64,000 bases of DNA from Calothrix sp. NIES-2098. Lineage in GTDB: Bacteria; Cyanobacteriota; Cyanobacteriia; Cyanobacteriales; Nostocaceae. The notes beneath the pieces are model-generated. The model saw only the letters and a program-made list of their open reading frames with translations. It did no database searches and was not told the DNA's origin. Position numbers and translations under genes: made by a program. The stretch covers positions 4,336,001-4,400,000 of the forward strand of contig AP018172.1 in the NCBI GenBank assembly GCA_002368175.1. The letters are read 5' to 3'. Positions 17,256 to 26,737 of the stretch are shown here, in pieces. Every line of letters starts with the position of its first letter. Within the stretch, counting starts at the first letter, position 1.

Positions 17256-19826
17256 TTAGGGTCTATGAGCTAAACGCCTTAGTAAAACTGAATTACTAAC
17301 AACACTAACTGAGCTAAAGGCCATTAATGCGGCGGCACCAGATGGGGTCAGTATAAAACCCACACTGGGTAACAAAATACCTGCTGCTAAGGGAATACCA
17401 ATTGTATTATAAGCAAAAGCCCAGAATAAATTTTGACGGATTTTGTTGAAAGTGGCACGACTGAGGTGAATTGACTCTACAACATCACTGAGGCGATCGC
17501 GCATCAGCACAATAGCCGCAGTTTCCATTGCTACATCTGTGCCGGAGTATAAAGCAATTCCCACATCAGCTTGAGATAAAGCCGGAGCATCATTGATCCC
17601 ATCTCCCACCATCGCAACAACGGATGCGTATTTGGTTTGTAATTCCTGGATAGCTGCGGCTTTTTTACTGGGAGGAACGCCAGCCATCACATCAGTGCTA
17701 TCTAACCCCAGTTGTTTAGCGATCGCGCTAGCTGCTTCTATGCGATCGCCACTCAGCAACATTACCCTTAAACCCATCTGGCGTAATCGATCTACTGTGG
17801 TTTGCGCATCTGGTCTGAGAGTATCAGAGACGGCAATAATTCCAGCTAAATTCCCATCTACTGCGACACACACAACTGTTTTGCCCTCATTTGCCAATTT
17901 CTGACTCAACTGTTGTGCAGTGTCGCTAATTGCGATTCCGTGCCAGCTTAACCATTCCCAATTACCTAATAGTACGTTGACTCCATCTACTACAGCCGAC
18001 ACGCCCAGCCCTGGTTCGGTATGAAAATTTACTGCTTCTGGAATAGCCAACTCTTGCCGCTGGGCTTCCTGCTGAATCGCTTTGGCAAGAGGATGGTATG
18101 TGCCGCTTTCTACTGCGGCTGCTAGTTGCAGGAGCGATCGGGGTGAAGAGAGAGGGGGGCAGGGAGCAGGGGAGCCAGTGCCGTGGGCGGGTTTCCCGAC
18201 TTGAGGCAACTGGCGTGGCAGGGGGAGAGAATCCTTTACTATGCTTCTGTTACTTTGTATCTCGGTTTCTTCTTCAGCCCCTAATTCTTCGATTAGCAGG
18301 CAATCAGTTACGGTAGGATTACCTGTAGTTAATGTGCCTGTTTTATCAAAGACAATAGTATCTAACTGGTGTACCCGTTCTAAAACGTCACCGCCTTTAA
18401 TTAATAGACCGCGTTCCGCACCTAAACCAGTACCTACGAGAATGGCTGTGGGTGTCGCTAGCCCTAATGCACAAGGACAAGCGACTACCATAACTGCGAT
18501 CGCTAATTTTAAACTGACGAGCAGTGGTGAGCGATGAAGGCTCATTGCTGAGTGCTGAACGTGATGAGATGTATGGCTCATCATGTCCATGCCACCTGAT
18601 ATGGTGATATCAGGCCAGATGTGCGTACCGAAAAAGTACCAAAAGATAAATGTTAAGCAAGCTGCGGTTAAGACTCCATAGGTAAAGTAACCAGCAACTG
18701 TATCTGCTAATTTCTGAACAGGTGCTTTCCGGGTTTGGGCATCTTCTACTAGAGCGACAATATGAGCTAAAGTTGTATCGCTGCCTGTACGGGTTGCCTG
18801 AATAGCGATCGCTCCCGATTGGTTAAGAGTGCCTGCTGTTACTATATCCCCTGGTTGCTTGATGACGGGTACAGATTCCCCGGTCAGCATTGACTCATCT
18901 ACTGTGGTTTGCCCCAAGCGCACCTCACCATCTACAGGGACTTTATCACCTGGTAGTATCTTTAACCATTCACCAACTCGCACCTGTTCTGCTGGAATCT
19001 CAATGCTGGCCGAACTCATAACTGCATCTTGGCTAGGGTGCGAACCTTCTTCATCAGTTACTTGCCCAATTTGCTCTGGGTTGGCAATTAACCGTGCCAC
19101 CTGTGGCTGTAACGCTAGCAGTTGCCTAAATGCGGCAGCGGCGCGTCCTCTGGCTTGTTGCTCTAACGTCCGTCCCAGTAAAATAAAGCCCAACATCATC
19201 ACTGGTTCATCAAAGAAGCACTCCCAACCCATTTGGGGGAACAGTAGCGCCACTAAACTAGCCGTGTAGGCTGTTAGGGTTCCCAAACCGATCAGGGTAT
19301 TCATATTGGGCGCATTTCGCCGCCAGCCTAGCCAACCATCAACTATAATCGGGCGACCTGGAACTAAGATAGCCAATGTTGCCAACCCACAGTGAAACCA
19401 GATGTTATTTAAAAATGGCAATGTTAAGCCGCTAATAGTGCCTAAATGTCCAATTCCAGATAAGACTAGCAGCACCCCAGCAACTACTAACTGCCTGAAT
19501 GCAGAGCGCATTTCTCGTTGCTGTCGCGCTTCTAGGTCTTCTCCAGCAGCTATTTCACCTGCGGCTGTTCGGGGTTGAGTGGGAAAGCCGTTGGCGGTCA
19601 AATGCTTTGCCAGTAACTCTGCATCGACCGCGCCAGCTTCTAACTCTACGACCGCTACCTCTGTTGCCAAGTTCACACAGGCATTTTTCACGCCTGGTTG
19701 TTGGGTTAGCTGTCTTTCTACTGCTTTTACACATCCAGCACACTTCATGCCCCCAACATCCAGAATTATTTTCTCTGTAATTGGGATTGGTTCTGGGACG
19801 ATCTGAGTTTTGGGAACAAGTTGCAT
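17256..19826 (-). CDS. Copper-type P1B ATPase (CopA/PacS/CtaA family) with repeat-derived insertion
   Basis: 856 residues, a membrane pump for Cu(I) or similar. Features in order: N-terminal HMA domain with GGMKCAGC (residues about 26-33); membrane helices; actuator TGES loop; the membrane metal site CPC in ACPCALGLATPTAI; phosphorylation site DKTGTLTTG; the HP motif in SGTYHPLAKA; and GDGINDAPAL. Between DKTGT and the HP motif there is an extra proline-rich segment of about 30 residues (QLPQVGKPAHGTGSPAPCPP), encoded by a G-rich repeat at 18141-18235. The rest is full length. CtaA and PacS cannot be separated by reading alone. Confidence 0.93.
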   Translation of the reverse strand: MQLVPKTQIVPEPIPITEKIILDVGGMKCAGCVKAVERQLTQQPGVKNACVNLATEVAVVELEAGAVDAELLAKHLTANGFPTQPRTAAGEIAAGEDLEARQQREMRSAFRQLVVAGVLLVLSGIGHLGTISGLTLPFLNNIWFHCGLATLAILVPGRPIIVDGWLGWRRNAPNMNTLIGLGTLTAYTASLVALLFPQMGWECFFDEPVMMLGFILLGRTLEQQARGRAAAAFRQLLALQPQVARLIANPEQIGQVTDEEGSHPSQDAVMSSASIEIPAEQVRVGEWLKILPGDKVPVDGEVRLGQTTVDESMLTGESVPVIKQPGDIVTAGTLNQSGAIAIQATRTGSDTTLAHIVALVEDAQTRKAPVQKLADTVAGYFTYGVLTAACLTFIFWYFFGTHIWPDITISGGMDMMSHTSHHVQHSAMSLHRSPLLVSLKLAIAVMVVACPCALGLATPTAILVGTGLGAERGLLIKGGDVLERVHQLDTIVFDKTGTLTTGNPTVTDCLLIEELGAEEETEIQSNRSIVKDSLPLPRQLPQVGKPAHGTGSPAPCPPLSSPRSLLQLAAAVESGTYHPLAKAIQQEAQRQELAIPEAVNFHTEPGLGVSAVVDGVNVLLGNWEWLSWHGIAISDTAQQLSQKLANEGKTVVCVAVDGNLAGIIAVSDTLRPDAQTTVDRLRQMGLRVMLLSGDRIEAASAIAKQLGLDSTDVMAGVPPSKKAAAIQELQTKYASVVAMVGDGINDAPALSQADVGIALYSGTDVAMETAAIVLMRDRLSDVVESIHLSRATFNKIRQNLFWAFAYNTIGIPLAAGILLPSVGFILTPSGAAALMAFSSVSVVSNSVLLRRLAHRP
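18141..18235. repeat. Dispersed repeat unit inserted in frame within the P-ATPase gene
   Basis: This stretch (gagagaggggggcaggga, then ggcgggtttcccgacttgag, then gcaactggcgtggcaggggg) is unlike the surrounding coding sequence. It resembles two intergenic repeat types common in filamentous cyanobacteria: GGGAGCAGGGGA arrays, and a palindromic unit around GGGTTTCCCGACTTGAG. It keeps the reading frame open and adds a low-complexity loop to the nucleotide-binding domain. Confidence 0.6.
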
Positions 19827-19956
19827 GGCAAGAGTTTAGTTAGATTCGCTTCAAAAATCTGACGCTTGACGAAAAGCGTCCTAATTTGAGGGTAGCGAAA
19901 TCTGGAACTAAGACTGCATGTCAAACATATTAAATTCGCAATTTCTCTGGCTCAAT

Positions 19957-20142
19957 TCAGGAATGACGACGGCAAGAGCGTTGATGAGATATGTAAATTA
20001 ATGCTCCAACCTGTATAGGTATAAGGGAAATCAGGCTTTTCAAAAAATAATTGATTTCTAAATTAGACATAGCACTGAAATACCCCACACCTATCAGCAA
20101 ACACAAGACCGAGGTAAGCTTTTGATTTTTGAGGATTAGCAT
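19957..20142 (-). CDS. Possible small membrane protein, 61 residues
   Basis: Two hydrophobic stretches (VLCLLIGVGYFSAM and FLKSLISLIPIQVGALIYI) could span a membrane. No family is recognised. It lies between the minus-strand TM2 gene and the minus-strand copper ATPase. The short length leaves real doubt. Confidence 0.35.
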   Translation of the reverse strand: MLILKNQKLTSVLCLLIGVGYFSAMSNLEINYFLKSLISLIPIQVGALIYISHQRSCRRHS

Positions 20143-20217
20143 ATCAGTAGATATAAATTGGCAGGATGCAGCTAAGATACATAGCTTAAAATAAAACTTA
20201 AATTGAAAAAGAAACTT

Positions 20218-20493
20218 TTAAAACCAGCCTTGTTTATTGACGAAGTAAGTATCTACAAATTCTTCGTGAGGCTTGTTTAAATAAATCATGCCTTCAATCA
20301 AACCGATAAGTTGCATAATTAACAAACTAAACCCGTAAGTAAAAGTGCCCCCGACTACAGATATAACGAGCATAATAAAGCCTTCTGGAGCGTATCCTAA
20401 AACAAATTTATGGACGCCAAAACCTCCAAAAATGATCCCGCAGTAGCCAGCCATTAGTTGTTTAGTTGTTTGGCTGGAGTTTAAATTTGCCAT
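20218..20493 (-). CDS. TM2-domain membrane protein
   Basis: 91 residues. After a polar N-terminus, the segment AGYCGIIFGGFGVHKFVLGYAPEGFIMLVISVVGG followed by FSLLIMQLIGLIEGMIYL is the TM2 domain: two membrane helices joined by a short turn, with the GxxGxHxFYxG-like motif (here GGFGVHKFVLGY). The function of bacterial TM2 proteins is not established. A start-site GGAGTACT-like purine stretch lies just upstream of the ATG. It is single-copy in this window. Confidence 0.85.
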   Translation of the reverse strand: MANLNSSQTTKQLMAGYCGIIFGGFGVHKFVLGYAPEGFIMLVISVVGGTFTYGFSLLIMQLIGLIEGMIYLNKPHEEFVDTYFVNKQGWF

Positions 20494-20822
20494 ATTGAGT
20501 AGTACTCCTGAATAAATAGGGGTAATTTTAAATGATTGTTCCAGAAAATAAGTGAATATATTTATGAGGTAAATATATTTTTACTTTTCTGAATGAAAAA
20601 GTAGTTTTCTAGATAAATAGCCACAACCAATCTGTCACGTTTCCATAAGAAACGCCTTCATAATTGCGTAGAGAAGGTGATTGGCTACCGCCTGAAACTA
20701 TAGAGCTATGCTTAAATGTTCGGAGCTTTGGACGAGATATTTCAGCACTTTAGAGACCTACAGATTTTCCAGTGAGACATTTCTCTTGAGAAGAATTCAC
20801 TTTTAATCATCAGCAAATACTC
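20494..20822. other. Spacer upstream of the TM2 gene
   Basis: About 330 bases, AT-rich, presumably holding the TM2 promoter. I see no gene, RNA or convincing hairpin. Confidence 0.35.
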
Positions 20823-21026
20823 TTATGCTGGAATAACCCTTTCTACAAGTCCATAAGTTTTATGTCCGGACTTTTTTTTATATGGCTGCAATGATGAAGA
20901 CATATTTTGTGGACAGTACCAATACAGGCATTGTTCCACAAAATAGAAACAGATTTTACCTTCATCAAAGTTCAAAATAGTAGCATTTTGAGAAACCCCA
21001 TCAATGCCTACTAGATAATTTCCCAA
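20823..21026 (-). CDS. Doubtful small protein, 67 residues
   Basis: The reading begins MGNYLVGIDGVSQNATILNF and ends GHKTYGLVERVIPA. The composition is plausible for a protein but no family is recognised, and no clear ribosome-binding site is seen. It could be a remnant. Confidence 0.3.
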   Translation of the reverse strand: MGNYLVGIDGVSQNATILNFDEGKICFYFVEQCLYWYCPQNMSSSLQPYKKKSGHKTYGLVERVIPA

Positions 21027-21299
21027 ACATTCTTAGTATAGAAAAGCTTGAGAAAGGCAATCTACATCTGACAAAGGGCAAAAATTACCCATGCGAGATG
21101 AAAAGCTAATAGAGATTTTGCTATGTATTTCTCGGTATTGCTAGAGTGACTTTTGCCCTCAGCAATATATACTTTGAAGCTAGCATTTACTCTTGCTTAT
21201 TGCTATTTATAAACATTAAACTCTTGCCATATATTATTGCCATATATGGAGATAAAAGCAAATATTTTGATTTTTTGGCAACCGTAATTTTACTTATAT

Positions 21300-22874
21300 T
21301 TAATTACCGCTACCTAAGATAAATAAACTGAGTAGAGTACCACTGTTCCAAAGACTGTGCAACAGCATAGGAGCAAGTAGATTACGCGATCGCGTGTAGA
21401 CTACTCCCAAAACGATCCCCAAGGCAGTTAGTGGTAAAATTTCTGACAAGCTCAGGTGAGCAGCAGCAAATAGCAGGCTACTAGCAAGAATGGCAGCCCA
21501 CACGGGTAGGTAACGAGTTAGAGAAGGCAACAAAAAGCCGCGAAACAGAATTTCTTCAAAAACCGGGGCGGCGATCGCAGCTGTTAAGAAAAATATCCCC
21601 AGTGCAATAGAATCTTGACTTTCCAATGCCAGTTGCAACAAGGGATTACTACCACCTTGTCCTTGCCATAGTTGTTGATTAATCAAAGACACAACCACGA
21701 CTATCGGTAAAGCAGCACAATAGCCACCCAGTCCCCACAAAAACCACTTACCTTGAAAATTGAAGCGAAACCAGAATTCTGGCAAGGGAAAAAAGCGCTT
21801 GATGGAGAAATATAGTACCAATAGCGCACCTGCTGCTACTAACATATAACGCAGTAAGACTGAGAAAGCCTGAAAACGTACATTACCACCAGTCAGCGAA
21901 ATGGGAAGCAGTGATAATAATAGGGGCACAAACAGTTGCCCCATCAAGAAAAAGCCAAGAATAAATACCTGTAAAATGATTTCACCACCCCAAGGCGTTG
22001 ACCAAGCTACATCAGCATTTTGAGCGATTAAGGCGGCTTTTCCCTTCACTAAACGTTGAGCAAATACAGCAATTAGCAGGATGATACCGATCAAAGCTGC
22101 TAAGGTAGGAACAATCCCAATCACCGCTAATTTAATGACAGCTTGAGCAGCAGCTTCTTGTTGTGTGGCTGTAACTGCTGATAATGCGTCTGGACGTTGC
22201 TGGAGCTTGTAGAGTTGCACCAGTGCATTAGAGCGAAACCAACCGTCTAAATTCTTTTGGATCAACTGTTGAGCATTTGGCAGCAGGCGGGGAGGTTCGC
22301 TCCACAAACCAATTAATACAGCAGATGTTTCTTGAAATTCCGGATTGATATCTGAGCGTTGCTGTAAATCACTCCAAGTTTTCAGTGCGACATCTGTCTT
22401 TCCTTGCTGTGCTTGTAAAATTCCTAAACGTAAGTCTAATTCAGCTAATAATTTTTGCAGCTGGTTGAGGGACTGCTGCAACTGTCGCTGCTGTTGACTA
22501 GAGGGATTTTCTGAAGGACGAGTTTCTGGTAGGGGTTTAGGAGGCGCAGACGCATTCACTGGTTGAGAACGCAATTTTACCAGTTGACTTTTGGCTTTGT
22601 CCAAATTGGTTTGCGCTGATTTCCGCGCTTCTTGATATTGCTTGACAGCGTTATCCAGAGGTTGCTCGCCAAGTATGGCATCCCTCACTACCTGGAAATT
22701 CTCGTCTTTGTTATCTTCTGGTTGCCAAGCTTGTGCTTGTAGTGCAATGTTTGTTTGGTACAGTTCCAAGCGACTTTGGAACTGCGGTTCTTGCCAACTG
22801 CTAAATAAAGACAAGCCGGACAACACCAACGAAATCAGCGTCAATCCAATTAAACCCAACCGTTTTATGGTCAT
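21300..22874 (-). CDS. CPBP-family intramembrane protease-like protein
   Basis: 524 residues. One N-terminal hydrophobic helix is followed by about 200 residues rich in Gln and coiled-coil-like (KAKSQLVKLRSQ, QQRQLQQSLNQLQKLLAELDLRL). Several membrane helices follow. The C-terminal CPBP/Abi domain carries motif 1 EEILFRG near residue 443 and motif 2 AAAHLSLSEILPL near residue 472, with the Glu, Arg and His expected of Rce1-type intramembrane metalloproteases. Substrate is unknown. The long coiled-coil extension is typical of cyanobacterial members. Confidence 0.85.
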   Translation of the reverse strand: MTIKRLGLIGLTLISLVLSGLSLFSSWQEPQFQSRLELYQTNIALQAQAWQPEDNKDENFQVVRDAILGEQPLDNAVKQYQEARKSAQTNLDKAKSQLVKLRSQPVNASAPPKPLPETRPSENPSSQQQRQLQQSLNQLQKLLAELDLRLGILQAQQGKTDVALKTWSDLQQRSDINPEFQETSAVLIGLWSEPPRLLPNAQQLIQKNLDGWFRSNALVQLYKLQQRPDALSAVTATQQEAAAQAVIKLAVIGIVPTLAALIGIILLIAVFAQRLVKGKAALIAQNADVAWSTPWGGEIILQVFILGFFLMGQLFVPLLLSLLPISLTGGNVRFQAFSVLLRYMLVAAGALLVLYFSIKRFFPLPEFWFRFNFQGKWFLWGLGGYCAALPIVVVVSLINQQLWQGQGGSNPLLQLALESQDSIALGIFFLTAAIAAPVFEEILFRGFLLPSLTRYLPVWAAILASSLLFAAAHLSLSEILPLTALGIVLGVVYTRSRNLLAPMLLHSLWNSGTLLSLFILGSGN

Positions 22875-23330
22875 CTATCTCCCCTTGACTAACCAGTGTA
22901 GAAGCTCATGCCCCTTGGGAATTATCGCAAGAAAAAGTAGGAGGTGGATAGGTTTGAGTTTGGGGAATTTATACCGATTCTCTACAAAGTGGTGCCAGAT
23001 GAGGCGGGGGAGATGTAGCGCCGACAATGGCGATCGCACTCTGTTGCTCTAGCGAATTGCGCAATGTTGGCAGTTTTACGTAGAGGCGATCGCAATTGCG
23101 TAAATTCTTTATGTGCTTTATTCACGGATATTTCAGATATATCACATTTTTTTTTGCTTAAATTATACTTTACCAGAATTTTTTACTTAAGTATTTATTA
23201 TAAAGATTGTATAAAAAACACAAAATTGCCTATCAATACTGGTAATGTTTGGAATACATTAGTGATTCTTACTAAGCCTTTTTATACAGAAATATCAATT
23301 ATACGGTTAGCGGAATTAACTAGAATTTTT
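22875..23330. other. Divergent spacer between the CPBP and PEP-CTERM genes
   Basis: About 450 bases. The CPBP-proximal part carries two HIP1-type sites (GCGATCGC) near 23030 and 23086 and is richer in GC; the rest is very AT-rich. An open frame continues upstream of the PEP-CTERM start (from 23064), but that part lacks signal-peptide or protein-like features, so I treat it as untranslated. Confidence 0.4.
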
Positions 23331-24365
23331 ATGTTTAACTATTTACGTAGTTATTTTTATTTACGCAATACAAAAAAAATACTTTCGCCAAAAGTTTGGC
23401 TAATTCTGGCAAAATTTAGCTTTATAGCTATCTGTGACCTGATGTTGATAGCGACAATCGCGGTTTCTGAAGCTTCAGCTATCCAGATCAGCCTGATTAA
23501 TCCCAGCGAGTCTACTTGTATTAAAGGTAAAGATGCTTGCATCAAAAAGATCGGTAAAGATATTTTTAAAGATGATGAAGCAATCGATACATTTTTACGG
23601 ATTTCATCCTTACCTGAAACTTCAACCAAAGAAGGTTACAACACAGATGGATCTGTAATTAAATCTCGCGATCGAGAAAAACAGCGATGGTCTCACTCAT
23701 TGAAGTTAAGTGATGTACCATTAGTCAATATTGGTGGTACAGATTATCGCGAGTTTATCTTAACTATCAACGAGCCAGAGAAAACAAATGCAAATCCAAA
23801 ATTACCAGAAATTGTATTACAGAAATTACAGATTTTCTTAGGCAATGCTCCCAATCTGACTAACTACCCAACTTTTGATGGTCGTGCTACCAAAACGTTC
23901 GATCTCGATCAAAATTCAGTTTTGCTTCAAGATATCAACTCTGAGCATGGTAAGCACGATTACTTGGTGTATATCAGCGATAATCTTTTTACAAAGGTTA
24001 ATAAAACTGATAAGAAATTTGTTTATGTTTATCTATTTTCTCAATTTAAGGATGCTGAAGGTGGATTTGTGGAATGGGCAGTGAGAAAGTTAGATAAAGG
24101 AGCTATGGTACCCACTATCCCAGCCGGATCGGGGGGAGCAGCAGAAGGTATATTAGGTAGTTTAATTCCTTTCTTCGGATTGTCACAACTGTTTGGTGGT
24201 GGATCTCCTAATATAAATAACCACCAGGATTTGATTGGTGGTGGAAATGGAGTAATCACACCAAACTTAGCAAAACCATCAAGCGAAGTTCCCGAACCAA
24301 CAACTGTGTTAGCTTCTTTAATTGGTATTGGTCTACTCGCTAAAGGAAGGTCAGTATTGAAATAA
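23331..24365 (+). CDS. Exported PEP-CTERM protein (exosortase substrate-like)
   Basis: 344 residues from the ATG at 23331. The N-terminus has positive charges (RSYFYLRNTKKILSPK) then a hydrophobic run (WLILAKFSFIAICDLMLIATIAVSEASA), a typical signal peptide. The C-terminus is VPEPTTVLASLIGIGLLAKGR, the PEP motif, membrane helix and basic tail that exosortase systems recognise. The middle is a polar domain with no recognised family. It should be exported and processed at the outer cell layers. No exosortase gene is in the window. It is convergent with the HAD gene, about 20 bases away. Confidence 0.85.
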   Translation: MFNYLRSYFYLRNTKKILSPKVWLILAKFSFIAICDLMLIATIAVSEASAIQISLINPSESTCIKGKDACIKKIGKDIFKDDEAIDTFLRISSLPETSTKEGYNTDGSVIKSRDREKQRWSHSLKLSDVPLVNIGGTDYREFILTINEPEKTNANPKLPEIVLQKLQIFLGNAPNLTNYPTFDGRATKTFDLDQNSVLLQDINSEHGKHDYLVYISDNLFTKVNKTDKKFVYVYLFSQFKDAEGGFVEWAVRKLDKGAMVPTIPAGSGGAAEGILGSLIPFFGLSQLFGGGSPNINNHQDLIGGGNGVITPNLAKPSSEVPEPTTVLASLIGIGLLAKGRSVLK

Positions 24366-24384
24366 CTCTTGTCTGCTTTTGCAC

Positions 24385-25071
24385 TCAAAAACCAGATGAG
24401 ATACTACTTAAATCTTGCTCGCTCATTGAGTTTAGCAGCGTCCACAGTTGCAAACTAGTAAAATCAGGAATTGCGATAAAAGCGCCAACTTCTACCAATA
24501 TTTTGGGATCGTGAGTAGAAGCTATCCCAATGGTGCGGATACCAGCACCTACAGCAGCACGAATTCCAGAGGGTGAATCTTCCAAGGCGATCGCTTCATG
24601 CGCCTGAATCCCTAACTTACTCAGCGCAACTTGATAGGGTGCAGGATCTGGTTTACCTGCTATACAATCGTCTGCCAAAACAATTGTATGAAACGCTTCC
24701 TTGATGCCTAAAACATCTAGCATAAATTCGGCATTTAATCGAGGAGCATTAGTTACTAAAGCACGTTTTAACTGATGTGCTTCTGTCCATGCTATTAGTT
24801 CCGAAAATCCACTCAGCGGCTTGAGATTTGGTGCAAGTTCTCGGAACAGCGCTTCTTTATCGTCTGCAAATTTTTGTGCATCTACTGGTGATAGTTGTGG
24901 CAATATATCTTTGACAATTTCTGGATTGAGTCGTCCACTAATTCTAGATTTGTAGAAGGTTTCATCAATTTCTATGCCATAATTGGCTAGCTTTTGCTGC
25001 CAAGCTTGGTAGTGTATGGGGTCAGTGTTGACAATCGTGCCGTCTAGGTCAAAGAGAATAGCGGCTAGCAT
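24385..25071 (-). CDS. HAD-family phosphatase, beta-phosphoglucomutase-like
   Basis: 228 residues. Motif I DLDGTIVNTDPIH holds the nucleophile Asp and the second Asp. Motif II is the Thr in ALVTNAPR, and motif III/IV appear as KPDPAPY and LEDSPSGIRAA. The helical cap between motifs I and II (residues 15-85) is that of the beta-phosphoglucomutase/phosphoglycolate phosphatase branch. Substrate is not determined; sugar phosphates or phosphoglycolate are the usual ones. It stands alone, divergent from nagB. Confidence 0.88.
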   Translation of the reverse strand: MLAAILFDLDGTIVNTDPIHYQAWQQKLANYGIEIDETFYKSRISGRLNPEIVKDILPQLSPVDAQKFADDKEALFRELAPNLKPLSGFSELIAWTEAHQLKRALVTNAPRLNAEFMLDVLGIKEAFHTIVLADDCIAGKPDPAPYQVALSKLGIQAHEAIALEDSPSGIRAAVGAGIRTIGIASTHDPKILVEVGAFIAIPDFTSLQLWTLLNSMSEQDLSSISSGF

Positions 25072-25295
25072 GGCTTTTAGTTATTATGTAAATAAATGTT
25101 AACTTTACTGACATAGTTTACATTGTTTTTTATTGTTTGTCATTGTTTGAATATTCATCAAGGCAAAAAAGTCTAAATTAATCTGCTAAATTTGTTTCTA
25201 CTTTCCCCAAGTCTAAAAGTTGTATTGCACTCAACTGCTAAACGTCATAACTGATTTAATTGAGCCATATTATCGATCGCCACCTGTGTAAACAA

Positions 25296-26069
25296 ATGCT
25301 AGCCGCCACAAAATGTTTTCGTGTCGATAAATTGACAGTGCAGATTTACAATACTGAAGCCGATATGGCTCAAGATGTTGCAGAAATAACGCAACAATAT
25401 CTACAGCAACTTCTTCAGCAACAGGAATCAGCTGCTATATTGCTAGCGACAGGAAACTCTCAACTTAAATTTCTAGATGCTTTGATTGCTTTAGGTGGTA
25501 TAGATTGGTCGCGAATTATCTTATTTCATTTAGATGAATATCTAGGGATTTCTGGCGATCATTCAGCTAGTTTCCGGCGCTATCTACGAGAACGTGTAGA
25601 ACAGCGAGTTCATCCTCAACAATTTCACTATATAGAAGGTGATACATTACAACCTCTGGCGGAATGCGATCGCTATACCAAACTACTAGAAGCACAGCCA
25701 ATAGATTTATGCTGTCTTGGTGTAGGCGAAAATGGTCATTTGGCTTTCAACGATCCATATGTGGCTGATTTTCAAGACCCTTACAAAGTTAAAATAGTCA
25801 AGCTAGATTCTGTTAATCGAAAACAACAAGTCAATACAGGTCATTTTCCTAATTTAGAAAGCGTGCCACAATACGCATTTACTGTGACTTTACCCTTGAT
25901 TTGTGCGGCAAAAAAAATTATCTGTCTTGCACCAGAAAAACGTAAAGCGAATGCAGTGAAGGATATATTGCAGGGGTCAATTAATACAAAATTTCCTGCT
26001 TCTATTCTGCGCAAACAAGCTCAAGCAACTTTATTTCTTGATACTAACTCTGCTAGCTTGTTAACTTAA
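25296..26069 (+). CDS. nagB: Glucosamine-6-phosphate deaminase
   Basis: 257 residues from the ATG at 25296; a TTG start twelve codons earlier is possible. LATGNSQLKFLDAL is the phosphate-binding strand-loop, ILFHLDEYLG contains the catalytic Asp, and CLGVGENGHLAFNDP the active-site Asn-Gly-His. The enzyme converts glucosamine-6-phosphate to fructose-6-phosphate and ammonia in amino-sugar use. It is related to 6-phosphogluconolactonase, but the HLDEYLG and GENGHLAFNDP motifs place it with the deaminases. Divergent from the HAD gene. Confidence 0.9.
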   Translation: MLAATKCFRVDKLTVQIYNTEADMAQDVAEITQQYLQQLLQQQESAAILLATGNSQLKFLDALIALGGIDWSRIILFHLDEYLGISGDHSASFRRYLRERVEQRVHPQQFHYIEGDTLQPLAECDRYTKLLEAQPIDLCCLGVGENGHLAFNDPYVADFQDPYKVKIVKLDSVNRKQQVNTGHFPNLESVPQYAFTVTLPLICAAKKIICLAPEKRKANAVKDILQGSINTKFPASILRKQAQATLFLDTNSASLLT

Positions 26070-26372
26070 AATAATGAGCTTTTACTCAATCAGCTGTGAT
26101 GTATTTAAGTTACATATTTGCTCGTGTTCGTGTAGCATCTCCTAGCAGGAAAGATTTGTCATTAGTGATTTGGATTTCAAAGTAGATAAGTACTTAAACA
26201 TAATTAATTACACAATGTCATTGCGAATGGAACGTAGACGCCTGAAAGGCGGCTACCCACAGGATAGCCGCTGCATGTCTATTTGATCTGTAGTTCGTTA
26301 TTTTTTCTGTACCTCGGTGAATCGCAAAATGACAAATATTGCTTAGTCCTGCTAGTACCACAAGTACTAAAT
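26070..26372. other. Spacer holding a palindromic repeat
   Basis: About 300 bases between convergent genes. It holds the repeat described at 26217-26333. I see no gene in the rest. Confidence 0.4.
26217..26333. repeat. MITE-like palindromic repeat
   Basis: The ends GTCATTGCGA and TCGCAAAATGAC are inverted copies of each other. Inside, GCCTGAAAGGC and the pair GGCGGCTA / TAGCCGC form shorter hairpins. Units with the core GTCATTGCGA are widely repeated in cyanobacterial genomes. No coding capacity. Confidence 0.6.
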
Positions 26373-26570
26373 TTAAGCTGGTGAACCTTGCGTCCACTCA
26401 GAAATTATATCTTCTACTACTAACTCTTTCTTCTGTGAGTTTGTAGCTTCAGCTACTAAGACTTTCAGTGTTGTGGTGTAGACATTATTAATTATTTGGT
26501 GCCCGTAACCAATTACTTTACCAAGATGCCCAGTTTTCTGATTTAGCACATAGTCCCCAATGTTAAACAT
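26373..26570 (-). CDS. Conserved small protein, 65 residues, unknown function
   Basis: MFNIGDYVLNQKTGHLGKVIGYGHQ resembles the short beta-barrel opening of KOW/Tudor-like or SH3-like small proteins, in which a GxVxxxxTGxxGKVIGYG pattern makes a binding loop. TTTLKVLVAEA is a further strand. The function is unknown. The protein-like pattern and length make it likely a real gene. Confidence 0.7.
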   Translation of the reverse strand: MFNIGDYVLNQKTGHLGKVIGYGHQIINNVYTTTLKVLVAEATNSQKKELVVEDIISEWTQGSPA

Positions 26571-26737
26571 AGTTGCAACTACCAGTTTTAACTAATGTGT
26601 CTCTACATTGTGTATGTAGTACCATTTAAAAACTTCATTCTTGGAATATGTCTTATCTCAGCCTTAAGGAAGATTTTTGGCTGGTTTGATGGTCTAAAAA
26701 CCCAGTAAACTGGAAAACGTAAAGCATAGACTAACCA

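Noticed and set aside
23064..23330. N-terminal extension of the PEP-CTERM frame
   Set aside because: The open frame continues upstream, but this part has no signal-like features and the ATG at 23331 opens a clear signal peptide.
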